Positions 21,440 to 32,369 of a DNA stretch of 64,000 bases are shown piece by piece (the first letter of the stretch is position 1; each line of letters starts with the position of its first letter). Below the pieces are notes generated by a model that saw nothing but the letters and a program-made list of their open reading frames with translations, was not told the origin of the DNA and searched no databases. The position numbers and the translations under genes were made by a program. The DNA is from Persicaria tinctoria (lineage: Eukaryota; Streptophyta; Magnoliopsida; Caryophyllales; Polygonaceae): NCBI GenBank assembly GCA_037127255.1, contig JBANSL010000016.1:7380501-7444500 (forward strand), given 5' to 3'.

Positions 21440-23812
21440 AAAGACAAAGTCATAGCCCTCTGCACCGGTTTTTATTTTACGTTGGATATTTGACGGTTCA
21501 TTGTCGGTCGATTTTATCAGCCTCTTGAGGAGTCGGGTTTGTCTGGTTCCCGAATTTTTACCTAATTAAAAAAAAAACAAAGGCATAGCCCTCAGATAAG
21601 GCGTTATTCAAACATTACAATTGGGAATAGATAAATTACACATTATAATCATAAATCGTCTTAAAACAAAACCAATTGTCCTTAGAATATTGAAAATTTG
21701 AGATTAGATATCAACATCATTCTATCGAGGGTGAGAGTTGTATCCTTTTCTCACATACCTCGTGATCATAATAGAGCGGTTGATAAGATTGCACACTTTT
21801 ACCGCTCTGTCAAGTTTCTCGACATCTACAATGACATAGGTCATCAGGATCTCATAAGCAATGATGCTTTCAGGTAGAGTCATATCCCACTTGAATTTTT
21901 ACCAAATAAACAAACATAGTTCAATTTTCATACAAAAAAACATTCTAGTCAATTTTTCGGCCAAACTTTCGAAGTAACAATCGAACGTTTGAAAATTTAA
22001 TGATGTTGCATCACATCGTTTAACATCGTTAAGTGTTCAATGTATTTTTTTTTTTTAAAAAAACCTTTGAAATTGAGTATTTCCTATTTCTTTTAGACTT
22101 TTACCAAATTGCACACTAACTCCCTCCAATTATTCTCCTCACCTGGGCGACCCTGCATCGCCGCCTCTCCTTTCATCTCCCTTCTCACCTCTTGTCAATC
22201 ACCGCATCCCAACCTTTATTACCGTATTTGAATTGAAACAAAAAATTAATTGCAAACGAATAATTAACTAGGGACTGGGCCTTTCAAATTAATTGCAAAG
22301 CAAAAAAAACTTACCCTCTCCTCTCTAGCAAGCTAGAGAGAGGGAGTCCCAAATCCCCTTTGTGGGTCTCAACTCATCTCGAACACCACCACCAGCGAAC
22401 CACCCCATTCAGCCCGGTTCCGGAGTCGGCGTTCCCTCTCTAGTGGCCCTCGAAACACCTTCCTCTCCGGTTTGTGTTGTTGAAGGAGGATTCGCTTACT
22501 TTCCGGTTGCTCTAACCATTCGTACGACACCTTCTTGGTCAGGGGCTACTTCTCGGCATCGAAGCTTGTGCCTCCGCCGTTTGGCTCGACTCGGATCTCG
22601 GCCCACACGCACCCAACACCGCCCTCGGGTTCCCGGTTGCGCTACACGTTGGGTTCCATCGCTTCTTCTTCCTTCCACCCCTTAGCGATGGTTGAGTAAC
22701 GTTTTGAATAGAATATACTTCGAACTCCATACTTTTTATTTGGCAGAAGAAGTGAGTAGGTAAAAAGAAATTATGCATTTCCCTTGCTTCATCAACAATT
22801 GATTGAAAAAATAAAACCCCGTGAACCAGTTTGGTCAAATTCAAATTAGAAAAAACTCTCTCTTGAGCCCCAAATCCCCTTTGTGGGTCTCAACTCAACT
22901 CGACACCATCACCACCTAACCACCCCGTTCAACCCGGTTCCGGAGTCAGTGTTCCCTCTCCGGTGGCCCACGAAACACCTTCCTCTCCAATTTGCGTTGT
23001 TGAAGGAGGATTCGCTTCCTTTCCGGTTGCTCCAACCTTCCTGTTTCGGGCTTGTGCTTTGAGCCCAAGGCAATGCCTTGGACCCGGAGGCATCCCGAAA
23101 GTTATGGGTAAAAATAATTAAAAAAAAAAAACTTGCGCAACAAGATCTTGTGGGAAAATAAAAAGGAAAAAAACTTTATATTTATATATAGTCTTTTACT
23201 TTCTATATATAAATATATTATATATTATACTTTTTTTTAGTAAACCCACCCGAAAGGGTTTGAATCTAAATCCCGTATGGGCTTGTTTAATTTTCTTAAG
23301 AGCCTTATTTAAGTCTTGAAAGGGTTTGACATAAATCCCGAAAGGGTCTTGAAAATCCTGAAAGGGCTTTCTGATGTGTTTTCTACGAGGGTAGTTCTTG
23401 GTGGCTTTTCCGGTTGGTCTTGGTGATCCTAGTATGAGGTGGGGCTCTGGCGTCCGATGTCGAGTCTGGATGGGGTCGAGCCGGTGTGCATCGAGGTGAC
23501 TCCGTGTTCCGGAAATTTCATTAAAGGTTCGTCTTCATCGCCAATTGGGACTCCCGATGTACCGCTGGCCAGCGGTGTCATCGCTTGGTGGCGCTTGCCT
23601 TCGGGTTTAGTCTATGTTGTCCTCTGCTTTTTTTTTTGTTAGGCTCGTTTGTTCGGTTAGGGTTGTTGGCTTGCTGCTTTTTGTATTGCAACATTTTTAT
23701 TTTATTGTATTGTATGTTTGACGGTTCGCATTCTACCGACTTTTGTCGGCCTCTCGAGGTGCCACGTTTGTCTGGTCCTCGAATTATTACCTAATAAAAA
23801 AAGATAAAAAAT
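21440..23812 (+). mobile_element. Retroposon copies with LINE-type 3' tails
   Basis: A tail reading CCCGAATTTTTACCTAATTA plus A-run ends at about 21585. A second and longer copy runs from about 22320 to a CGAATTATTACCTAATAAAA tail at 23781-23800. Before that tail is GTATGTTTGACGGTTCGCAT and 'ccgacttttgtcggcctctcgag', shared with other copies in the window. Inside lies a direct repeat of about 165 bp (22348-22514 and 22869-23035). Short CCCGNNAGGG motifs recur at 23245-23365. Open frames are GC-driven and unrecognised. Confidence 0.6.
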
Positions 23813-25244
23813 TGCAAAGCAATTAATTGATATTTCAATTACCAAAATTTCAACATCTATTTGAATTGAAACCAACAAATAATTGGTACAAGTTAATCCT
23901 TACTGATGCAACCCTCATCCCCGGACGCGACCTCGATCCTGGCCGCCACCACTCATTGCTCTCCGTCATCAGCAGTCTACCTCTTCGTCCTCCTCTGATC
24001 GCCGATCTTCTGCCATCGATGGCAGAGCCCACCCCTCTCGTCTCTTCACCATCGTCGCACCACCGCCATCTTGACAGCCCTCCATATCTCGATCGTTCCT
24101 TTCACCACACTCGTTTGTCCACCACTGTTGGAAGACTTAGAGATGGGCTCTGCCGTCGGTAGAGGACTTGGAGATGTAGGCGGTGCAACGAGGTTGAGGG
24201 TGACAGACTAAAAGTGATTGGAGAGGATGGAGAAGGTGGTATGTGATATGGGATGCAAAGGTGGAGAGATAGGAGAATTCGGGGGAGAAAGGTCGGATTG
24301 GATGAATATTTTTAAAAGATTTATTGTGCAACTTAGCGGAAATTGTCTTGTTAATAGTCACCGCTGTCTTGTCAATAACCTTACTCAAAACAACAAGCAA
24401 ACTCGACGAAGTAAAGAATTTGCCAACTCGCTTCAAGGCTTCAAAAACTATTTCTTCACCCCTTTCTTGTATATCCCTTGCCTTGTAGGTTCCAAAATTT
24501 GTGCCTTAATTGGCCTTTATCCAGCGTGTAAATATGTGTGGGTGTGTAGCATAGGGTTCGGTTCCCCTCCGGTTTGGAGTTTTTCCGGGCTGTATTAATC
24601 TGGATCCTCTTCATCCTTCCTTCTCGGGTTGGGCTGGGGTTTGGTCGTCGCTTCCATCATTGTCGGTGGTCTGTTCCAGTGTTGCTGGGCGGCATCGGGT
24701 ACAAGCGGTGTGGGTCGCGACCGATTACAACCCTCCTTCAGGAGTCACAAACCATCCTTGAGGGTTTCGATAATTAAAGCCCTTGAATTGGGGCTTTTGA
24801 TAGATTTGGGCCTATTTTGCGCCGATCGATGACTTCAAAAGGGTGGCCAAGTGATTTTGCTGACCGGTGGCTTGCCGGCCGCCTCACTTTTACTCGTTGC
24901 AACCCTCGTCGACCCCTCTGCTGCCTTTGTCTCTGTCGGCTCGTATCCGTCCTCGATCAGTTCTACTTTGATTGTCATCGGTTGTGCTAGCTCTGGCTTG
25001 TGGCGGGAATCCTCGCCGCCGGTGGCCCGATTGCTAATATGTTGTTCGACGACTTAGTGTTCTCCGCAACCTTGTTCGTTCTGATTTGCCTGAGTGTGCG
25101 AGCATCTGTTTCGAGCTCGTGCTTTGGGCCCAAGGTAAAAGCCTTGGGCCCGGGGTCAGCCCGAAATTAAGGCAAAATAAAAATAAAATTATGAAAAACA
25201 TAATTTTTTTTTAAAAAAAAAAACAAAAATTAAAAATCCTTTGA
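23813..25244 (+). mobile_element. GC-rich retroposon-like segment
   Basis: Two GC-rich stretches (23905-24190 and 24555-25150) resemble the interior of the neighbouring retroposons. A perfect hairpin GGGCCCAAGG / CCTTGGGCCC lies at 25126-25135 and 25142-25151. Similar hairpins occur at 25836-25860 and, diverged, near 23069-23085 and 26736-26760. No gene is recognisable. Confidence 0.45.
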
Positions 25245-26620
25245 TCTATTTTTTTTTTTTTGATTAAGTAAGAATTCGACGCCCGGACAGGCTCGGGGGT
25301 CGATAGGCCGAAGAACTCGGCGACGGATAAACTGTCAAAATAACCTTAAGACATAAACCAACAATAAGACAGAGCCGACAAATTACAAGAAGTGCAAATA
25401 AAGGCAAAGACTAGCAAATAATGAAAGAACCGAAGCAGTGTGCGGCAACTCATCCATCAGTTAGTAGAGGCAACGCAGGGGATCCCTGGGGAACTAAGTA
25501 GAAACCTCAGATTTGGACTCTGTCAATGAGCCATCAGGTCTCGATCACGTCCACGACCTCTCGCACGTCGACAAATAAGAAGAAACACCGCTCAAAAACT
25601 GCTAGCCTCGAAAGCCCCACCATCGCACCACCAAGCAATCCAGCAACCTGCCAAACACTACGGATCCAATTCGGAATTTCCTCAGCTATAAAAATATCGT
25701 CGAGCCCTTACGGGATTTACTCATACCCTTTCGGGTGGATTTACTTAAACCCTTTCGGGTACCTTGTTTTTTATATTGAAACAAATGAATGAGTATAAAT
25801 ATAAATATGCATATTTTCCTTTCGGGCTCTGCTTCGGGCCCAAGACAAAGCCTTGGGCCCAAAGCACAAGACAATGGGTAGCCTCGGGCCCAAGGAGAAC
25901 ACCTAAGGCCCAAGGCAAGAATCTGCACAGCGTACAGCAACACCACACCGAAGGCAGCCGCCGACCAACCCGGAGGAACACCGCTGGAAATAGGCCGAGG
26001 ACACCACCCGGCCACCGACGAACAGCAAGGAGCAGGCCTTGCACGCCAATGAATTCATCAAGCCTTCGACAGAACACCGGCAGCGGAGGGGACAGGGCCA
26101 GCACCGCCGCAAGCGGTCAAAGGACTAGAAGTCGCACAAAGCATCCATCGACAACGGAAAACCAGGAGGAACGACCAACGAAGGGATCAACACCACCATG
26201 GAACGCGTCGGACGAAGACAAGAAACCCCAATCGGAGGGAGAAGCCATCACCAACGATTAAGAATTTCCGGGCCAAATCACCGCAAATTCAACAATAATT
26301 GCCCAAAACCCACAAAACAAACAATTGCAAAAGCAAATCTGAAGAGAACGGGACAAGGATTTGGAAATTGGGTGTTGAAAGGTTTGAGTTTGAAGAAGGG
26401 ATTTTTGGGGGTCCAGGCATCGGAGAATGCCAAAAATCCTTGTTACAAAGAGTTTGCCAAGGAGAAACAAACAGATTGTTCTCAAAAGTAGAGTGGTAAG
26501 AAGAACATTAGCACAAAATAGCAGGGATTACTTGAGGATTTGTTGATTTGATGATGGTTTCTCAACTCCCCCTCTCTCTAAAACCAAAGTTCTAGAGAGA
26601 GAAGAGCTCGTTTTCAAGCA
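25245..26620 (-). mobile_element. Non-autonomous retroposon, minus orientation
   Basis: The forward strand starts with a T-run and GATTAAGTAAGAATTCG, the reverse complement of CGAATTCTTACTTAATC plus poly(A). Next comes a block shared with 5780-5880. At 25705-25760 are three CCCTTACGGG/CCCTTTCGGG units. The GGGCCC hairpin is at 25836-25860. The 5' end (near 26590-26620) has TTCTAGAGAGAGAAG, like the start of the copy at 22320. There are frames of 100-165 codons in several phases, with low-complexity composition and no recognised protein. Confidence 0.6.
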
Positions 26621-26689
26621 TTAGTAAATGAATAGTAGGAGAGGTAAAGTGTTTTAAATCCTTTGATCTATGTTATGGGGTGTAAGGTG

Positions 26690-27291
26690 GCAACCTTGGC
26701 CGGCATTGCTCCTTGAGTTGGTGGTGGGCTCTTTGGGCCGAAGACTTTTGCCTTGGGTCCAAAGTAATCTCGGATGGAAAAAAAGGGAAAATAATAATAA
26801 AGTAAAATATCCCGCAAGGAGATCAAATCCCACTCGTATGGGCGTGTAATAAATCCCGTTAGGGTTTCTGGGTGCTAACTTATGTGATATGTGGCTCTAT
26901 GGTGACGTGACTTGACAATCTTCTCTGTGGATGTGGTTTTGGATTTCGGAGTCGGGATAAGTTGAGATCGTGGTGGTGTGTATTGTGGCGTCTCCACTTT
27001 TCGGGTTGACTGCTTCCCTGGTGTTTCGTCATCATTGTCTACATGATGACCGAGTCCTAATGTCTCGTCAGCCTACGGTTCAGATTCGAGGTGGGGCTTG
27101 GCTTTGTCCGTCATCTTTGTCCTCATCCTGTTTGGTCTAGATCGGCTTGGTTTCGTGTTTTTAGAGTTCAAAAGTCCGTTTGCCCGTGTTTTGCACCGTT
27201 ATGTTTTATGTTATGATTTGTAGACGGTTCTCCCGTCTGCCAACCTTCGAGTTTCAGTTATGTCTTAACTCGAATTCTTACCTAATAAAAA
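26690..27291 (+). mobile_element. Retroposon copy with LINE-type 3' tail
   Basis: It has the imperfect GGGCC...GGTCC hairpin, CCCGCAAGG and CCCGTTAGGG motifs near 26810-26865, a unit shared with 29860-30160 (for example TCGGAGTCGGGATA and GGCGTCTCCACT), and ends CGAATTCTTACCTAATAAAA at about 27264-27283. No coding region. Confidence 0.65.
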
Positions 27292-27388
27292 AAATAGCCT
27301 CACTCGAAAAAAATATCATTTGAGAAGTTATGAATGCCACTGATATAGTAACAAATTAAAAAAAAAAAAAAAGAGATGCTAGTGTTAT

Positions 27389-29545
27389 TTTTTTTTTTTT
27401 TTTGATTAGGAAAGAATTCGAGTGAGAAGGCTCTACCCGATAGCATCCTTACGGATGAGGTCTAAAAGACCAAGATTGTTGTAAATATCGACTCCCCGAG
27501 CAGAGTGACAAAGGTGTGCAACCTTATCTGCCACTCTGTTACCCATACGGGGAATATGGAATAAAGAAACTTCTTCCAAAGTCGATAAAAGGCTTTGTAC
27601 ATCTGACATGATTAATTCTATCTCCCACGAACATTTTGTTGCTTGACGTAGGTGATTAATGATTATACTAGAATCTCCCTCAATGTGTAACTTGTCGATC
27701 CTGAGTTGAAGGGCGTTTTGGATGCCTTGCTTTAACGCAAGAGCTTCTGCAGTAATGGGGTTTTGCTTACCCAACTTGCTATAGCATATTCGAATTGGTC
27801 TTCCCTCCCAATCCCTGATAATGGCACCAGCCGAGCTAATCGAGTTTGCTAGCGTGGATCCGTCGAAATTTAGTTTAAAGGTTCCCATCGGTGGTTTATG
27901 CCATTTAATCCTAGAAGGCTTATTTTTTATCTTCAGATGGTTGGATCTTTGAATACGGGAGGGTGGGTTCTCTTCTAGACAGTCGTCTAAAAGAGAAGTT
28001 TTTTTCCAGTTTTCCCTATGGGTTGTAACAATACGGACTAGAGTATCCTTATCAGGGAAGGGAACTTGTCGAAACACAAATTGGTTCCGAGAGTACCATA
28101 CTGACCACCAGACGAAAGCAAGCTCAGCCTTGGACGCGGAAGTGAGGTTGTTCCCAATAATCGAAAGGATGGGTTTTATGTCTCGCGAGAGATTTATCAT
28201 ATTGGATATTGTCGTTTTAGTGGTAGGAGGGAAGTTGAGTAGCGATTGCACATGGCCGCATTCAAATAACAGGTGAACCTCATCCTCGGCCACACAATTG
28301 CATACGCTGCAGGTTGAAGGCACAGGAGTCCCTCGAGCAGCTAACCTGGAGTCAGTTGGAAGACCATTCTGGCATACCTTCCAAAGGAAGTTCTTGATCT
28401 TTGGTGGGATGTCCAATTTCCATATCCATGCATTTTCGTCTAAGTGAAGTGAAGATTGGGAAGTGATCAAATTATACGCACTTGAAGTGGTAAACCAACC
28501 TTCTCTATCCGACCACCAGTAGAGCCGATCCTCTAAGGTGGATATAGGGAGGGGAATGTCCAGAATTTCTTGCACTATGCTATCTGGGAGGACGGTGACA
28601 AGCTTCTCCTTCCACCAAATCCCACCCAGGATATAATCACTAACTGTTTCCTCTACATTTCTAATCTAAGGGCAGTCATCCCTAGCCTGCAGGGGGGAGG
28701 TGGTTATCCAGTTGTCCTTCCAGAATTTGATTGACTTCCCATTTCCCACTGACCATATAAGGCCTGTTTTGAACTTATTAATAAGGGTAGTGAGCTTGGC
28801 CCATTGCCACGAGGAGTCCCCTTTTTTCTTATATTCTAGAATGTTAGTAGAGCGTAAATATTTGTACTGAATTAATTTGACCCAGACATTGGTAGGTTCA
28901 GCTAGAATTTTCCATAATAGTTTCATCTGAAGAGCTTCATTCATCTCTTTAGATTTTCTAATCCCTAAACCACCACACTGTTTCGGTTTGCAGATTCTAT
29001 CCCAGCTAATGAGAGGCTTGTGTTGAAGATCTTTATTCCAGAAAAATTGCCTATTAATCTGGTCGAGTTCCTTGTGGACCGATGTCGGTAGCATAAAATT
29101 CTGCATTGTATACAGAGGTTTTGCAGAGAGGTTGGTGTTTATAAGGACTGCTCGACCTTGTTGTGATAGTGCACTAGCACGCCATTTACTAAGTTGTTCC
29201 TTGGACTTACAGATAATTTCCTCAAAGGTTTGTTTGTTTACTCTTCCATTGATAATTGGGTAACCAAGGTATTTCTCCAAGGAGTTTTCATTTGTAATTT
29301 CCAAGCACTCCCTGAGCTTTGAGATTCGAGAGCTAGGGATGCCCTTAGTAGCCTGGAAGCTTGATTTATGATAGTTAACTTTCTATCCCGATACACTACA
29401 ATAGTTGTCTATTATGCTTTTTATTTTTCTTCCTGCTTCAATACTGCCTTTGGTGAAAATTATAATGTCATCTGCAAATGATAGAAAGGGAATCCTAGGG
29501 CCGTTTCTGCCATATGTGAATCCAATTGGACTGTTATGTTGTTGC
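27389..29545 (-). pseudogene. LINE pol: RT C-terminus, zinc-binding and RNase H
   Basis: One minus-strand frame runs from about 29545 to the stop at 27433. In order it shows FLSFADDIIIF with the RT catalytic FADD (29478-29467), the RT thumb with YLGYPIINGRV, a zf-RVT region with PPKIKNFLWKVCQNGLPT and CSVCN, and a type-I RNase H with KLNFDGSTL, ITAEALALKQG, EGDSS and NRVADKVAH. Two in-frame TAG stops occur (29385-29383 and 28668-28666) but no frameshift. The short 3' end reads CTCGAATTCTTTCCTAATC before the A-tail (T-run 27389-27405 on +). It is 5'-truncated upstream of the FADD box, so it is dead but young enough to keep its frame. Confidence 0.9.
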
Positions 29546-29689
29546 TATATAAAAAATAAAAAAAAATTGTATTTTTGACCCATCGAATATCTGTAAGTTA
29601 AAAAAAAATCCACGAAGTAGGATAAGTAGGTTTGGTTAAATTTTGTTGCTATAATTTTTTTTTATTAATTTAACTTTTAAGAAATTTTA

Positions 29690-29754
29690 ATGTATCAAGA
29701 AAGTTGATTTACATATGAGAAATAAGTGGCACTTAATCAACTTTCTTGATACAT
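29690..29754. repeat. Perfect 20-bp inverted repeat (hairpin)
   Basis: ATGTATCAAGAAAGTTGATT at 29690-29709 is repeated as its exact reverse complement at 29735-29754, with a 25-base loop. It adjoins the start of the next retroposon copy. The size is compatible with a small-RNA hairpin or a short fold-back insertion. Confidence 0.8.
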
Positions 29755-30290
29755 CAAATTCCGAAAGGGCTTGAAAAAAATCTCGTGAGGGCTCCTATTA
29801 AAATCCCATTAGGGTTGACTAAATCCCGATTGGGTTTATGGGTGCTCTTTTCTCAGGCGGTTTGCGGCTCTGCGGTTGCGTGATTTGGCGCTCTTCTCCA
29901 TGGATTTGGTTCTAACAATCGGAGTCGGGATAGGCTGGGGTCGTGGTAGTGTGTTTTGTGGCGTCTCCACTACTCGGGTTGACTGCTTCCCTGGAGTTTC
30001 GTCCTCACTGCCCATAGGATGATCGGGTCCTAATGTATCGCTGGCCTACGATTCTGCTTCAGGGTGAGGCTTGGCTTTGTCCGTCTTCTTCGGCCTCATC
30101 CAGTTTGGATTAGGTCTGCTAGGTTTCGTCTTTTGCAGAGTTTGTTTGCCTGAGTTTGCACCGTTATGTATTGTTTTATGTTTTAGTTTGTTTGGTTGTA
30201 TGTTTGACGGTTCGCCGTCTGCCGACTATATCGGCCTCTCGATGAGTCAAGTCTGTCTGACATTCGAATTATTACCTTATCAAAAAAATA
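29755..30290 (+). mobile_element. Retroposon copy with LINE-type 3' tail
   Basis: CCGAAAGGG, CTCGTGAGGG, CCCATTAGGG and CCCGATTGGG units follow each other at 29760-29840. The body matches 26870-27200. It ends CGAATTATTACCTTATCAAA at about 30265-30284. The 82-codon frame at 30071-30319 crosses the tail and is not credible as a gene. Confidence 0.65.
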
Positions 30291-30740
30291 CGGAGTATAA
30301 TCATTCGATATTTGTTTAATATATATAATTTGTGTGGATACAACTTGTACAAGCCTTACGTCATAAAAAAAAAAAACTTGTACAAGTCTTACCAGAAATC
30401 AATATTCTTTCCCTCACACAAAACTACTCTTTTTATCACTTTTTTTTAAAAAAATTATTATCTTTTATTTTTTTAATATTAAAATTTTTAAATACTCCGT
30501 AGGTTATGATGTTTTTAGATACACCACAAATCCACCCTAAAAAATGCACGTTGGAATTGACATGCAAGCCTTTTTGATTAGTTAGCATTTTTAAAAAATT
30601 AATTAACCCACTTTAACCATGCACGTCATAATTGACGTGTAGGATTTGAGGTGTATATAGCGGAAACGGTAGGCTATATTAGTAAAAAGTATGAGATTAT
30701 AAAAAATTAATAAAATAATATATATTTTTATATGATTTTT

Positions 30741-30856
30741 TTGTTATGACGAGGAATATTGGATTTTAATCCAAGGAAAGGGACGGAGGTAAGGATCGAA
30801 CTCGAGACCTCTTAACATCCTCCTTACTCCCCACCAGTGAGCCACCCTCACTGAGG
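30741..30856 (-). mobile_element. tRNA-derived SINE
   Basis: On the minus strand the element begins CCTCAGTGAGGGTGGCTCAC. TGGCTCACTGG fits the pol III A box, and GAGTTCGATCC about 45 bases later fits the B box. It is flanked by a perfect 15-bp duplication, TTTTATATGATTTTT, at 30726-30740 and 30857-30871. Length and structure fit a plant SINE. Confidence 0.85.
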
Positions 30857-30871
30857 TTTTATATGATTTTT

Positions 30872-31620
30872 ATCATTCTTAAAAAACGCACTCCTTTCAT
30901 TCGTTCTTTAAAATATACAGTATCGTTTTAAAGTTTTGTTATTTTCTATTTTACCCTTACTTATTTTACCCATTATAAAATTTGGATATAATATAATTGG
31001 ATTTTAGTGTTTGAATTTAGCATAACTAATTTAAATTTTGGCTCTAATTTTAATATCGGATAGATGCGACTCACAAAGTATTGTACTTTTTTTAATCAGA
31101 ACAAAAATACGAGAGTCATAGTTTGTGGATAACGATAGAAGAGTTAACTAGGGATAAAATACAAAGAGCACATATAGTATGTTTTAACTAATAAAGTGAA
31201 TATTAAAATAAAAATATCAAATTTTATGAGATATAAATAATAATGAAGTAAACTTGAGTCTTTATTACAACTTAATAAGTTAATATACTCCTATTTGCAC
31301 TTCTCAAACCATCACTAAACAACTTTCCTAGAAATGTAGATCCTATTTGCAAATTACTAATGGTAGTATAAATAGTTCACTAGTTTAAAATTTCCATGAC
31401 AAACAACATCAGCTCTAAAATGTACTCTTTCTTTACTCTTCATTCATTCATAACTCTTCAATTTAACAGTATCAATTTCCCCCCCAAAATTCACAAACTA
31501 CCAGCTGAATTTAAAAGGGTGAAGAGAAAGAGGTTGTGGAAACTCAGTGTCCAATGGTGAAGCGGCTAAAGATCGATAATAGATGTTGGGAGGGCATTTT
31601 TTTATAGTTTCCAGTCACAA
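30872..31620. other. Intergenic upstream of ELF3
   Basis: AT-rich with no supportable coding region. Probably contains distal ELF3 promoter sequence. Confidence 0.4.
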
Positions 31621-32369
31621 AAGAAATCAGGAAATATCGTGAGGTTGATTATTCAATTGACAGCAAAGGTTGAAGCTCTATCCAAATCGGGGCCCACAAG
31701 CTCCTACCACTTTCGCTTTTTCTCCCTTTTCCGTCCTCTTTCTGGAATCCCCAAATTTCCTTCTTCACCCCGAATCTGTTCCCTCTCTTTGCTTTGTTTG
31801 TGTGTCCCTATTGGTTTCCATCAATTTATCTCCATTCCTATCTTGAAACAATCTTTTGTAGATTCACTCGTGGAGGCTTAGCTGGCCGTTTTGATATTTT
31901 TACCTCTTTTCTGTAAACCCTATTGGGGAAAAAAATCTACCCAGAAATTGGTTCGGTAGAGTCGGTCTGTTACACATCTGGGTAGCTGCTGATTTCACAG
32001 GTCAGGCCTTTTGTGGGAAGATCCAAGGATTTTTGGCACCAGGGTGTGTTTAATTTTGGACGGATTTTAGTTGGTAAGTCAATTCTACTTTGAAGTTCCT
32101 CATTCATGCTTTATATCTTGTAATTGGGGGTTTTAGTTGGAAATACAAGATCTTATCAAGGTGATTTTTAGTCAAGGTTTTGTTTAATTTTGTATATTTC
32201 CCCTAATTTTTTGCTTATTATGTTTCGTCTGCAAACAAAATCTTATCTTGTGCTGTTGTTTTTTATGTGAAGGGGGTTGCTTAATTTGGGGTTCTAGAGT
32301 TGAATTTGTCTAACAATTTAACTGGAATACCTTTTGTAGAACTGGTGTGTTTATTGGGTTGTTTAAGAG
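31621..32369 (+). promoter_or_regulatory. ELF3 5' leader region
   Basis: The composition becomes pyrimidine-rich from about 31700 (CTTTTTCTCCC, TTCCCTCTCTTTGC). A plausible leader intron runs from a GTAAGTC donor near 32074 to a TTTTGTAG acceptor near 32340. An 80-codon upstream frame (31639-31881) would lie in the leader if transcription starts early enough. These are inferences from composition and splice-site fit only. Confidence 0.4.
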
